Shown: positions 7,702-15,267 of the stretch, one piece after another
How positions within the stretch are numbered: position 1 is the stretch's first letter
Layout: each line of letters begins with the position of its first letter
Assembly: GCF_021390245.1 (NCBI RefSeq)
Contig: NZ_JAJUXH010000001.1
Span: 682,001-746,000 of the forward strand
Direction of reading: 5' to 3'
DNA: 64,000 nucleotides
DNA from: Dyadobacter sp. CY323
GTDB taxonomy: Bacteria; Bacteroidota; Bacteroidia; Cytophagales; Spirosomataceae
Program-made: the position numbers and the translations under genes
Notes under the pieces: generated by a model
Databases searched by the model: none
Told to the model about the DNA's origin: nothing
What the model saw: the letters and a program-made list of their open reading frames with translations, nothing else

Positions 7702-7729
7702 ATGCATATTTTATGCTATCTAATGCTAT
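7702..7729. promoter_or_regulatory. Candidate operator repeats between XRE and SymE-like genes
   Basis: ATGCTAT occurs at 7713-7719 and 7723-7729, exactly 10 bases apart, with a related ATGCATA at 7702-7708 and a further TGCTAT at 7805-7810 overlapping the SymE-side TATATTTG. One-helical-turn spacing is typical of sites read by small HTH regulators. Confidence 0.4.
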
Positions 7730-7798
7730 TTGTGGATTTAAGCAATACATCAAAAATTGAATAATTATTTGTTTAGCGTTTTACATCAAACATTTTAC

Positions 7799-7806
7799 TA
7801 TATTTG
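7799..7806 (+). promoter_or_regulatory. -7 element of the SymE-like gene
   Basis: TATATTTG matches the Bacteroidota TAnnTTTG consensus 33 bases before the start codon. No good -33 element was seen, which would fit a regulated promoter. Confidence 0.45.
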
Positions 7807-7838
7807 CTATACACTTTATGTAATAGCTAAAACTAACC

Positions 7839-8123
7839 ATGACACACAAAGAAAAAATTTCAATCTCCGGCGAAAAGCGCCTGAAAATCTGCTCAAAGTA
7901 CTACCAGCGGGAAAATTTCAGGGCCGTGTTTTTCCCGGAGATCAGGCTTGCCGGGAAGTGGCTGGAAGATTTGGGTTTTGAATGTGGGGAGGAGGTAACG
8001 GTAACGTATTCGGAAAAGAAATTGGAAATTACTTTGGTTCCGCCGGTTGTTGTTGAAGTGGTTCCGGAGAGGAAACGGCGCGCTTCGCGGAAGGGGGTGT
8101 TTGTGGGGTTTGATGATCGGTGA
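7839..8123 (+). CDS. SymE-like toxin (AbrB-fold)
   Basis: A 94-residue basic protein. Its central part, FFPEIRLAGKWLEDLGFECGEEV followed by VTYSEKKLEITLV, matches the SymE toxin core, an AbrB-derived fold. In E. coli SymE is an SOS-induced, RNA-regulated toxin reported to act on nucleic acid. The basic tail RKRRASRKG could bind nucleic acid. It is divergent from the small XRE gene across 131 bases carrying repeated ATGCTAT motifs, suggesting the pair functions together. No antisense RNA promoter could be identified by eye, so a type I arrangement is unproven. Confidence 0.75.
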   Translation: MTHKEKISISGEKRLKICSKYYQRENFRAVFFPEIRLAGKWLEDLGFECGEEVTVTYSEKKLEITLVPPVVVEVVPERKRRASRKGVFVGFDDR

Positions 8124-8183
8124 TGTTGCTACCGCCTAAATGGTTTTTTGCTTGTTACTGGCTTTGTAGATAATGGAGGCGCC

Positions 8184-8472
8184 TGCCTCCGGCGGTTGAT
8201 ACTTTTTCTTGATAAAAAGTATCCAAAAATCAAGGCGAAAAAAAGCTTCATCCGCACAGGCCCTACGCACCCCCCGCTTTTTCGCCAGGCCAACGCACCT
8301 AAAAATGACTTCAAAATCTCTTGAGCTGCTCTTTCTTCAATAAACAAATGTGCGTGGGGTTGGCAAAAAAGCGGGGTGTGCGCTGGATCTGAGCGTGGAA
8401 GCATTTTTTTGCCTTGACTTTTTTGTTACTTTTTTGTGTCAAGACAAAAAGTAAGAGAGCCGGAGGACGCGA
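8184..8472. repeat. MITE-like long imperfect palindrome
   Basis: Nearly the whole segment folds on itself. TACTTTTTCTTGATAAAAAG onward (8200-8249) pairs with 8398-8453, and the inner block from about 8266 (GCACCCCCCGCTTTTTCGCC) pairs with about 8342-8383 (GGCAAAAAAGCGGGGTGTGC). The outer edges GCCTCCGGC and GCCGGAGGAC also pair. No open frame inside looks real. The structure, size of about 290 bases and intergenic place fit a non-autonomous mobile element or dispersed palindromic repeat. The rest of the gap to 8656 holds nothing else recognisable. Confidence 0.7.
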
Positions 8473-8656
8473 TGCAAAATGCAATTACAGTCGAATGAGC
8501 CGGATAATTAAATCCAACCAGCCAATTATTCAAAATCGACGAGCGACGGCTTAAATAGGCGAATTGTCAGGATCACCATCTTTTATCGCCATTTCAAAGC
8601 CTGAATGATGATATTTAAACGGTATGTTTCTTTTACAAAAAACGAAATCGAAAAAG

Positions 8657-9013
8657 ATGACAATTCAGGAAATTGCGGCTCGGTTTGACGAGCTTGCCCA
8701 GCAGGAAAAGTGGTTTGATATTCAGGAAGAGCTTTTTGCGGATGATGTGAAGAGCATTGAACCTCCGCATTCACCTTTTTTGCGTAACGTCGAAGGTATT
8801 GAGGCCGTTCGTAAAAAAGGCGATGATCTGATGAGTATCGTCGAGGAGTTGCACCACGCCTACACATCGGCGCCGGTTGTGGCGGGCCGTCATTTTGCAG
8901 TCTCCCGGGAAACGGATCTTACCCTGCAAGGCATCGGAAGGGTGAAGCAGAATGAGATTATGCTGTATGAAGTGAAGGACGGAAAGATTGTTTCGGAGCA
9001 GTTTTTTTATTGA
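8657..9013 (+). CDS. SnoaL-like (NTF2-fold) domain protein
   Basis: A 118-residue protein with the NTF2/SnoaL pattern: ARFDELAQQEKWFDIQEELFADDVKSIEP at the start (helix then first strand), GIEAVRKKGDD, and the closing strands NEIMLYEVKDGKIVSEQFFY. Such cone-shaped domains bind small hydrophobic molecules or act as isomerases or hydrolases, but no specific role can be assigned. ATG 8657 begins MTIQEIAARF; an upstream ATG at 8624 would add a poor lysine-rich extension. Single-gene unit. Confidence 0.75.
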   Translation: MTIQEIAARFDELAQQEKWFDIQEELFADDVKSIEPPHSPFLRNVEGIEAVRKKGDDLMSIVEELHHAYTSAPVVAGRHFAVSRETDLTLQGIGRVKQNEIMLYEVKDGKIVSEQFFY

Positions 9014-9022
9014 CCGCCTGAT

Positions 9023-9625
9023 TCAGTGAATGATTTTCAAGCTGGTCGTATATAGATCGCCGTCACCTTCGGCGATCTTTTTGTTATTGATAAAAATGTA
9101 GACCGAAACGGCGAGCTGCAGGAAGGTAATGCTGCCAACCAATACAAAGGGGTTGACGAAAAACCGTCCCGCCAGGCTTGAAAATGTCATCACAAATGCG
9201 AGTCCGTAAACAATTACCGACCAGGTGATCTGAAAGTTCAGGATCCGTTTGCCAAGATCGTTTGCCCCGGCGACGGTATTTCGTTTGTAGATCCAGAGCG
9301 CAAACGGCACCAGGATATTGCCCAATGGAATGAACCAGAATGTAAGGGCCGACAGGTTCATCAGTTTCAAGAATCCGTGATCTTCTCTCAACTCAACCGC
9401 TCCGTTCGTTGCTACCGGTGATTCATCCATCGAGGCCGATAGTTCTTCAACCGAAATATCGAGTGCCTGTGCCAGTAACCGCAAAGTTTCGCCGCGTGGT
9501 ACTGCATTACCAGATTCGATTCTCTGTAATGTCCTGAGATTGATCCCGGCGTTTTCGGCCAATGCTTCTTGTGAGAGGGCTTTTGCTTTTCTTAATGTGC
9601 GGATCTGATCGGAAATGGTTTTCAT
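9023..9625 (-). CDS. XRE HTH fused to a DUF4870 membrane domain
   Basis: A 200-residue fusion. Residues 1-63 are a clear helix-turn-helix (LSQEALAENAGINLRTLQRIESG), followed by a short linker and, from about residue 80, a DUF4870-type membrane domain with segments at about 90-110, 130-150 and 155-180 separated by KRNTVAGANDLGKRILNFQITW. The design suggests a membrane-tethered transcription regulator; ligand and target genes are unknown. It converges with the SnoaL-like gene with 9 bases between stops. Such fusions recur in Bacteroidota. Confidence 0.85.
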   Translation of the reverse strand: MKTISDQIRTLRKAKALSQEALAENAGINLRTLQRIESGNAVPRGETLRLLAQALDISVEELSASMDESPVATNGAVELREDHGFLKLMNLSALTFWFIPLGNILVPFALWIYKRNTVAGANDLGKRILNFQITWSVIVYGLAFVMTFSSLAGRFFVNPFVLVGSITFLQLAVSVYIFINNKKIAEGDGDLYTTSLKIIH

Positions 9626-9950
9626 TTTAATGGTTTAGTTTTTGGTCAAATGTAGGTGTTTGAGGAGGTTTTTGGTAGCGGCGTTTTTACGGCGTTTATT
9701 CATTATCGTGTTCTCGGGAGTATTTTGGGGGGAGATAGTGTTAGGTTTGGTTATTGGTGGTCATTTGTTGTCATTGATGGTCATTGGTGGTCATTTGTTG
9801 TTTTTTGTTCGGAGTCGTTCGGAGACGTTCGGGGGGGTGGGGATTGACGCAATTGGCCCTTATGAATGTCGTTTTTACCGCCTGGTGGTTTGTTTGAATG
9901 CATTTAGATTTGCATTGTCAAACATTTACAAACCTTTAACCAACAATATA
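9626..9950. other. Intergenic region with a short TGGTCATT repeat
   Basis: About 325 bases between divergent genes. Around 9747-9802 the sequence contains repeated GGTGGTCATTTGTTG / GATGGTCATT units, and 9811-9833 has GGAGTCGTTCGGAGACGTTCGG. These look like slippage repeats. An open frame through this stretch is low-complexity and not credible as protein. Confidence 0.4.
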
Positions 9951-10559
9951 ATGAGACGGATCATCATTAATGAACATTTGAGTTTAGACGGTGTGATACA
10001 GGGGCCCGGCGGGCCCGACGAAGATACTTCCGGCGGCTTTGAGCTGGGTGGATGGAGTGCGAAATATGGGGACGATATATCCGGGGAAACGATCGTCGAC
10101 GCGATTAATGAGGATTATGATCTGCTGCTGGGGCGCGTTACCTATGACATTTGGGAACCCTATTGGCCATTTCAGACTGGTCCCATTGCCGACAAATTCA
10201 ATGGGATTAAAAAGTATGTTGCTACCCGCACATTGACGGAATCCAGCTGGGACGGTACTGTTTTGTTGAATGGAAATGCCGTTGAGCAAGTGAAAGAATT
10301 AAGGGCCAGCGACGGGATCGATCTGCATGTGTGGGGCAGTGCCGATTTTATACAATCGCTATTCGAGCATGGTCTTGTTGATCAGATGAATCTCTGGATT
10401 TATCCGGTGGTGCTGGGTAAAGGAAAGAAGCTTTTCGCTGGCGGGACAATGCCGGGTGGGTTTAAGTTAAGGAAGCATGTGGTTTCCGGCATGGGGGTGA
10501 TTTGTGCGAGTTATGAAGCGGCTGGGGCGGTGCAGGTTGGGCGGATTGGCGAAGAGTAG
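9951..10559 (+). CDS. Dihydrofolate-reductase-family (RibD C-terminal-like) protein
   Basis: A 202-residue protein of the DHFR/RibD_C superfamily. It starts RRIIINEHLSLDGVIQGPGG, the typical first strand and loop, then DYDLLLGRVTYDIWEPYWP, where the LLGRxTY motif binds NADPH, and DGIDLHVWGSADFIQSLFEHGLVD with IYPVVLGKGKKLF near the end. Family members are NADPH-dependent reductases of unknown substrate; this is not the folate-pathway FolA type. The ATG at 9951 is chosen because everything upstream in the frame is low-complexity. Single gene. Confidence 0.85.
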   Translation: MRRIIINEHLSLDGVIQGPGGPDEDTSGGFELGGWSAKYGDDISGETIVDAINEDYDLLLGRVTYDIWEPYWPFQTGPIADKFNGIKKYVATRTLTESSWDGTVLLNGNAVEQVKELRASDGIDLHVWGSADFIQSLFEHGLVDQMNLWIYPVVLGKGKKLFAGGTMPGGFKLRKHVVSGMGVICASYEAAGAVQVGRIGEE

Positions 10560-10615
10560 GGTTAATGGCTTTCTGACTTATATAAGAATCTGATATATGC
10601 TCATAATAGTTTAAC

Positions 10616-11851
10616 ATGAAGAACCTTCTCTTTCTAGTACTACTTCTGACAAGCTCCTTCCTCACCTGCGCCCAGGACAAGAACACCATTTCAATCGGCA
10701 AGGTTGACAGCATTCGATCCAAAATTTTAAATGAAAAACGCCAATTTTTAGTCCACGTTCCCAATGGTGGCGATGGGTTGTACTCCAAAAAACGTTACCC
10801 GGTAGCTTACGTACTCGATGGCGATGCGCATTTTGCTTCGGTTGTCGGGATGATCCAGCAGCTTAGTGCGGTGAATGGGAATACGGTAGTGCCTGAAATG
10901 ATTGTAGTTTCCATTCGAAATACGGATCGCAGGAGGGACATGACGCCGACTCATATAAAAGACGATTTGCCGATGATGGATAGTGCATCTTCGCGCAATA
11001 CGGGCGGCGGACTGGCTTTTCTGTCATTTGTTGAAAAGGAATTGATGCCGCATATCGACTCTTTGTACCCAACCGCACCGTACAAAATGCTGATCGGACA
11101 TTCGTTTGGCGGCTTGGTCGTCATGAATGCATTGATCACCCACCCGAAGCTTTTTAATTCATACATCTGCATTGATCCGAGTATGTGGTACGACCATTCC
11201 AACTTTTTGAAAACCACGAAAAAAGTATTGGGCACGCAGAAGTTTGCAGGCGTTTCAATGTACCTGGGCATTGCGAACACCATGAATGAAGGCCTGACTT
11301 TGACGAAAGTGGTCAGTGATACCAGCTCTGATTCCCGGCATATCCGATCCATTATTGAGCTGGATAAATTTATTAAAGCCAACCCGCAGATTGGACTGCG
11401 TTATGCCAGCAAATTTTATCCCGACGACACACACAGCTCTGCGGCGCTGATCACCGAGTATGACGGTCTGCGGTTTATTTTTGACTTCAATCAGCTAAAA
11501 TTGACCGGTGAGGATTTTGAGCATAACACCAATGCGCTGCCTGATAAACTTGTAAAGCATTATGCCAATGTTTCCAAACAGATGGGTTATCAGATTTTGC
11601 CGCCTGAGGAGATGGTAAATTCGATGGGGTATGAGGCGATGCAGCAAAAGCATTTGATTACGGCCGGAAGTTTTTTCAAAATGAATACTATCAATTATCC
11701 CAAAAGCTGGAATGTGTTCGATTCTTATGGCGATTACTTCCTGGCTAAAAACGATAAAGCAAATGCAATTGCGCAGTTTGAGAAATCCCTATCGCTTGAA
11801 GAGAATCCGGAAACGCGGAAGAAGCTGGACGGGCTGCAAAGCGGGAAGTGA
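10616..11851 (+). CDS. Secreted alpha/beta-hydrolase esterase (enterochelin-esterase-like)
   Basis: A 411-residue exported protein with a signal peptide ending near FLTCAQ (residues 1-20). The hydrolase domain spans about residues 28-280: YPVAYVLDGD is the oxyanion-side strand and IGHSFGG places the nucleophile at S163; D and H partners are likely near D185 and H260. The remaining C-terminal part (about 290-411) ends in a TPR-like helix pair (NAIAQFEKSLSLEENPE). This is the esterase D family, with siderophore, carbohydrate or acyl esters as known substrates. Which applies is not evident. The C before AQ raises the option of a lipoprotein, but the lipobox is poor. Confidence 0.8.
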   Translation: MKNLLFLVLLLTSSFLTCAQDKNTISIGKVDSIRSKILNEKRQFLVHVPNGGDGLYSKKRYPVAYVLDGDAHFASVVGMIQQLSAVNGNTVVPEMIVVSIRNTDRRRDMTPTHIKDDLPMMDSASSRNTGGGLAFLSFVEKELMPHIDSLYPTAPYKMLIGHSFGGLVVMNALITHPKLFNSYICIDPSMWYDHSNFLKTTKKVLGTQKFAGVSMYLGIANTMNEGLTLTKVVSDTSSDSRHIRSIIELDKFIKANPQIGLRYASKFYPDDTHSSAALITEYDGLRFIFDFNQLKLTGEDFEHNTNALPDKLVKHYANVSKQMGYQILPPEEMVNSMGYEAMQQKHLITAGSFFKMNTINYPKSWNVFDSYGDYFLAKNDKANAIAQFEKSLSLEENPETRKKLDGLQSGK

Positions 11852-11866
11852 AAGGCCAAGTAAGGT

Positions 11867-12235
11867 TTAAGATACCTCGCCAGCCAGTTTACAGGAAATC
11901 ACTTTCCGTAAACGCTCCTCGTGCTCGTCACCCCACTTGCCGAGTGCCTCGATAATGGGAATCAGCGACTTGCCGAATTCAGTGAGGTTATACTCGACTT
12001 TGGGCGGAACCTGCGGGTAAATGAATCTTGAAATGAGCTCGTGGTCTTCCAGTTCTTTCAACTGCATATGCAGTACGCGGATGGAAGCGTCCGGTATTTT
12101 TCGTTTCAGTTCGCTTGGTCGCTGAAAACCTTCATGGATGAGCCATAACAGTCGCGGTTTCCATTTCCCATAAAGCACTTCTCCAACCAGATCGAGGCCG
12201 CAGTTCAGGGTTGGCTGTATCTTTCTTTTGTACAT
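11867..12235 (-). CDS. HxlR-family transcriptional regulator
   Basis: A 122-residue winged-helix protein. The HxlR pattern is clear: cysteine near the N-terminus (NCGLDLV), GKWKPRLLWLI, then FSELKR-like QRPSELKRKIPDASIRVLHMQLKELEDHELISR and the wing YPQVPPKVEYNLTEFGKSL. HxlR proteins often sense electrophiles or redox state through that cysteine and repress a divergent reductase gene. The divergent short-chain dehydrogenase starting at 12358 is the likely target; the shared spacer carries TGTAATG direct repeats. Confidence 0.9.
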   Translation of the reverse strand: MYKRKIQPTLNCGLDLVGEVLYGKWKPRLLWLIHEGFQRPSELKRKIPDASIRVLHMQLKELEDHELISRFIYPQVPPKVEYNLTEFGKSLIPIIEALGKWGDEHEERLRKVISCKLAGEVS

Positions 12236-12244
12236 GGTTACAAA

Positions 12245-12262
12245 TGTAATGGTATTGTAATG
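12245..12262. promoter_or_regulatory. TGTAATG direct repeats in the HxlR/SDR spacer
   Basis: TGTAATG at 12245-12251 and 12256-12262 has an 11-base period, just upstream of the HxlR start. A plausible regulator site by position and spacing only. Confidence 0.35.
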
Positions 12263-12357
12263 AAAGGGTTATAGGGAAAAATTTATCACTATGCGAATTG
12301 TTTTTCCGTACTTACATGAATGAGTTGTAGTCACTAGGTTTGTCAAAAAAACAAACT

Positions 12358-13152
12358 ATGAGCAATTCATTTGATTTCAACAACGAACTCGCCGGGCAGG
12401 TTGCATTGGTAACCGGCGGAACGAAAGGCGCAGGTAAAGCGATTGCGGAAAGATTGGCAAAAGCCGGGGCAACGGTGATCATTACTGCAAGGAATAAGCC
12501 TGGTTTTAACCATTTTGCGTTTCATTTTATATCGGCGGATCTCAATAAACCGGAGGGAACAACTTCGGTGGTCAGCGAGGTAAATGCGAAATTTGGAGGT
12601 GTGGACATTTTGATCAACAATCTTGGCGGGTCCGAATCACCGGGCGGCGGTTTTGCAGCGTTAAGTGACGCGGATTGGGAACTGAGTTTGCAGACTAATT
12701 TACTGGCGCCGGTACGACTGGATCGCGGTTTCTTGTCTGGAATGCTAACCAAAAACTCAGGTGTAATCATTCACATTGCTTCTATTCAGGCTCTTTTGCC
12801 GCTTTACGATGCTACATTGCCTTATGCAGCAGCGAAGGCCGGGTTGGTCAATTATAGTAAAAGTCTGTCCAATGAAGTATCGCCAAAAGGTATTCGGGTT
12901 CTGACCGTTTCGCCGGGCTGGATCAAAACGGACGGGGCAATGGGAATGATGCGGGAAATCTCGGAACGGACAGGAAAGACGGTCGAAGAGGCGATTCAGA
13001 TGGTGATGGACAGCCTGGGTGGGATACCGATCGGGCGACCTGCATTGCCGGAAGAAGTTGCGGAGTTTGTCGGGTTTCTGGTTTCTCCGCGGGCAGCGTA
13101 TCTGACCGGGACGGAATATGTGATTGACGGGGGCACCGTACCGACAGTTTGA
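12358..13152 (+). CDS. Short-chain dehydrogenase/reductase
   Basis: A 264-residue classical SDR. The cofactor loop TGGTKGAG is at 19-26, NNLG at about 87-90, and the catalytic triad is S142, Y156 and K160 (YAAAK). The C-terminal YLTGTEYVIDGGTV is standard. It oxidises or reduces a hydroxyl/carbonyl with NAD(P)H; the substrate is unknown. The ATG at 12358 is used; a TTG at 12340 is in frame but would overlap a TAGGTTTG promoter-like element at 12335-12342. Divergent HxlR suggests induction by an electrophile or quinone-like compound. Confidence 0.9.
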   Translation: MSNSFDFNNELAGQVALVTGGTKGAGKAIAERLAKAGATVIITARNKPGFNHFAFHFISADLNKPEGTTSVVSEVNAKFGGVDILINNLGGSESPGGGFAALSDADWELSLQTNLLAPVRLDRGFLSGMLTKNSGVIIHIASIQALLPLYDATLPYAAAKAGLVNYSKSLSNEVSPKGIRVLTVSPGWIKTDGAMGMMREISERTGKTVEEAIQMVMDSLGGIPIGRPALPEEVAEFVGFLVSPRAAYLTGTEYVIDGGTVPTV

Positions 13153-13208
13153 TTTACGAAAACCGCATTGGATTAAAGTCTCGCATACCGGCATTGAACC
13201 CACATTTG

Positions 13209-13254
13209 TTTGAAAGAATTTTTCAATTACATTTGCATAATCGGTTATGTAATT
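13209..13254 (+). promoter_or_regulatory. Promoter with overlapping MarR-type dyad
   Basis: TTTG at 13209-13212 and TACATTTG at 13228-13235 form a -33/-7 pair. The inverted repeat AATTACAT (13225-13232) / ATGTAATT (13247-13254) overlaps the -7 element, as expected for an autorepressing MarR protein. Confidence 0.55.
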
Positions 13255-13265
13255 AAAAATGTAAA

Positions 13266-14216
13266 ATGAATTTCTTTAAGAAAACGGGCAAAATGGCACT
13301 TGGGAGTCGCCTGCGTATGCTCACTGCTAAAATCACCGATGATGCTTCGTCGATTTATTACTTGTATGGGATCGACATGCAGCCTAAGTGGTTTCCGGTT
13401 TTTTACGTTTTGTCCGAACGTGATGATGCGACCATTACGGAAATCGCGACGGAGATCGGACATTCCCAGCCTTCGGTGAGTAAGATCATCCGGGAAATGG
13501 CGGAAAAAGGATTGGTGATCGAGAAAAGGGATTCGGCGGACGGACGACGGAACGTGGTGCAGCTTTCGGATGCGGGGAGGGAAATCATTATAAAAATACA
13601 GTCGCAGTATGATGATGTAAATAATGCGATCGAAGAAATTTCGGCGCAGGCTAATCATGATCTTTGGAAGGCAATTGAGGAATGGGAATTTCTTCTGGCT
13701 CAAAAATCATTGTTGCAGCGGGTGAAAGACACGCGTAAGCTGCGGGAAAGTGGCTATGTCGAGATTGTGCCTTTTGAACCCAAATATCAATCGGCATTTC
13801 GGGATCTGAATGTGGAATGGATCTCGACCTACTTCACCATGGAAGAAATGGATTATAAAGCGCTCGACAATCCACAATCGTATATTCTTGATCGCGGGGG
13901 CTTTATTTTGGTGGCCTTGTATAAAAATGAACCCGTGGGAGTTTGCGCACTCATCAGAATGGATGATCCGGAATTAGATTTTGAGTTGGCGAAAATGGCG
14001 GTTTCACCAAAGGCGCAAGGAATGAATATCGGCTGGCTGCTGGGTAATGCGGCTATTGAAAAGGTTAAATCTCTGGGGGCGAAAACGCTTTATCTGGAAA
14101 GCAATACCCTTTTGAAACCTGCGATCAGTTTATACCACAAGCTTGGGTTTCAGAAAATCGCAGGACGGGAATCGCCTTATGAGCGGGTCAACATCCAGAT
14201 GAAACTGGTTTTGTAA
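13266..14216 (+). CDS. MarR regulator fused to a GNAT acetyltransferase
   Basis: A 316-residue two-domain protein. Residues 1-145 are a MarR winged helix (ATITEIATEIGHSQPSVSKIIREMAEKGLV then the wing KRDSADGRRNVVQLSDAG). Residues 150-316 are a GNAT domain with KMAVSPKAQGMNIGWLLGNAAI, which carries the acetyl-CoA loop, and ALYHKLGF-like SLYHKLGFQKI. Such fusions exist in several phyla; the natural reading is a regulator that couples DNA binding to acetylation of a small molecule or protein. A dyad overlaps its own promoter. The next gene, alkB, converges with only 4 bases between stops. Confidence 0.88.
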   Translation: MNFFKKTGKMALGSRLRMLTAKITDDASSIYYLYGIDMQPKWFPVFYVLSERDDATITEIATEIGHSQPSVSKIIREMAEKGLVIEKRDSADGRRNVVQLSDAGREIIIKIQSQYDDVNNAIEEISAQANHDLWKAIEEWEFLLAQKSLLQRVKDTRKLRESGYVEIVPFEPKYQSAFRDLNVEWISTYFTMEEMDYKALDNPQSYILDRGGFILVALYKNEPVGVCALIRMDDPELDFELAKMAVSPKAQGMNIGWLLGNAAIEKVKSLGAKTLYLESNTLLKPAISLYHKLGFQKIAGRESPYERVNIQMKLVL

Positions 14217-14220
14217 CACA

Positions 14221-14817
14221 CTAAGTGACTTTGCGGAAAGTCAAATTTATCCGTGCACCCATTGGTTTGTTAGATTTGGCAATCCGATGCTCCCAATATT
14301 TTTGCAGATCACCTTTCATCAGAAGCAGTGATCCATTCCCCAGTTCCAACGAATATTGTTGCCTGTGGTTTTCTATGTTCCTGAAATCAAAATTTCTGGG
14401 CTGCCCCAAACTGACAGATGCTACCTCGGTTTTCAGGCCCACAATGGTGTCTTTGTCGCTATGCCAGGCAACAGAATCGTTTCCGTCACGGTAGTAATTG
14501 AGCAGTACTCCATTAAAAACAATCCCTGTGAAATCTTCGACCTTCGATTTAATTTCAAGCAGTTCCTTTGTCCAGGAAATAGGAGGACGCTGGTCGCCGT
14601 CTCGAATTGGTCTGTCGCCGAACCATGCCGTAAGTCTGGGTGTGAGCACTTCTTTCTCATACATCACAACTTTGCTTTGCTGAAATGGAACCGTCCTCAG
14701 AAAAGTATTGAGATATTGATCGCTTTCTGCGGCACTGATAAACTCAGGCTCATACGTCATTAAATGCTGAGGCAGCAAAAGCTGATCCCGATCATCAAAT
14801 AATTTCAACTGTTCCAT
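14221..14817 (-). CDS. alkB: AlkB-like Fe(II)/2-oxoglutarate DNA repair dioxygenase
   Basis: A 198-residue protein of the AlkB family, which removes alkyl groups from N1-methyladenine and N3-methylcytosine by oxidative demethylation. The iron ligands H119, D121 (WHSDKD) and H177 (WEHRI) are present, with the 2-oxoglutarate-binding arginines around R189 and R195 (ARINLTFR). PYLYSG-like nucleotide-recognition positions are replaced by VLLNYYRDGNDSVAWHSD, normal for the short ALKBH2/3-like bacterial group. Complete and apparently functional. Confidence 0.9.
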   Translation of the reverse strand: MEQLKLFDDRDQLLLPQHLMTYEPEFISAAESDQYLNTFLRTVPFQQSKVVMYEKEVLTPRLTAWFGDRPIRDGDQRPPISWTKELLEIKSKVEDFTGIVFNGVLLNYYRDGNDSVAWHSDKDTIVGLKTEVASVSLGQPRNFDFRNIENHRQQYSLELGNGSLLLMKGDLQKYWEHRIAKSNKPMGARINLTFRKVT

Positions 14818-14820
14818 TTC

Positions 14821-15006
14821 TCACAATGATTGAGTTAATCCCTCTACTCGCTCCGCAGCGACTTGACAGGGGCTCCGGGTAGAGCCAACCACTTTTCGCA
14901 TGCCAGTTTCACGCGCCCGGTCCAGAGCACCCGCCACGTTGATAAGTGTGGACAAATTGTCCTTCCTGACGATTCGCAACGCGATTTTCAGGTAATTTGT
15001 CAGCAT
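14821..15006 (-). pseudogene. Relic of a MacB/FtsX-type ABC transporter permease
   Basis: Three short pieces of a permease of about 800 residues survive. From 15006, MLTNYLKIALRIVRKDNLSTLINVAG is the normal N-terminus. It is joined directly to RARETGMRKVVGSTR, which belongs near the last membrane segments. In the next frame PVKSLRSE and a stop follow, the usual C-terminus. So two large internal deletions and one frameshift have occurred. No function is expected. The surrounding bases up to about 15190 hold nothing else. Confidence 0.7.
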
Positions 15007-15196
15007 ATGATAGGAAGCCTTAAAGTGCTATTTCAGCCTCGCAATATTGCAGTTTATGAGTCTTAAATATTATACCCAATTAAATATCGCCGATCCTGAC
15101 TAGGGAGAGCCACATATTAATTGCTTGCTGTGCGATCTCGGACAGTCATTATCCCAATGTTCGCTTCATCTGGTGATTCTGTCATTCTTCAAACAA

Positions 15197-15246
15197 AAAT
15201 GGCTATCAAAAAGAAGAGTTCTTAGCTCAACTTAGGATAGCCATTT
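15197..15246 (-). terminator. Hairpin terminator of the minus-strand SusC operon
   Basis: AAATGGCTATC (15197-15207) pairs with GATAGCCATTT (15236-15246), 21 bases past the stop of the last operon gene; on the minus strand the stem is followed by TTGTTTGAAG. Confidence 0.6.
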
Positions 15247-15267
15247 GCTATTTGCCGTTTTTAAACT

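Noticed and set aside
3075-8123. Prophage or integrative element
   Set aside because: No integrase, structural, replication or mobilisation gene, and no flanking tRNA or att repeat was visible.
9642-9950. Upstream extension of the DHFR-like gene by about 100 codons
   Set aside because: The extension is low-complexity repeat (GGHLLSLMVIGGHLL) and the family domain starts exactly at the ATG at 9951.
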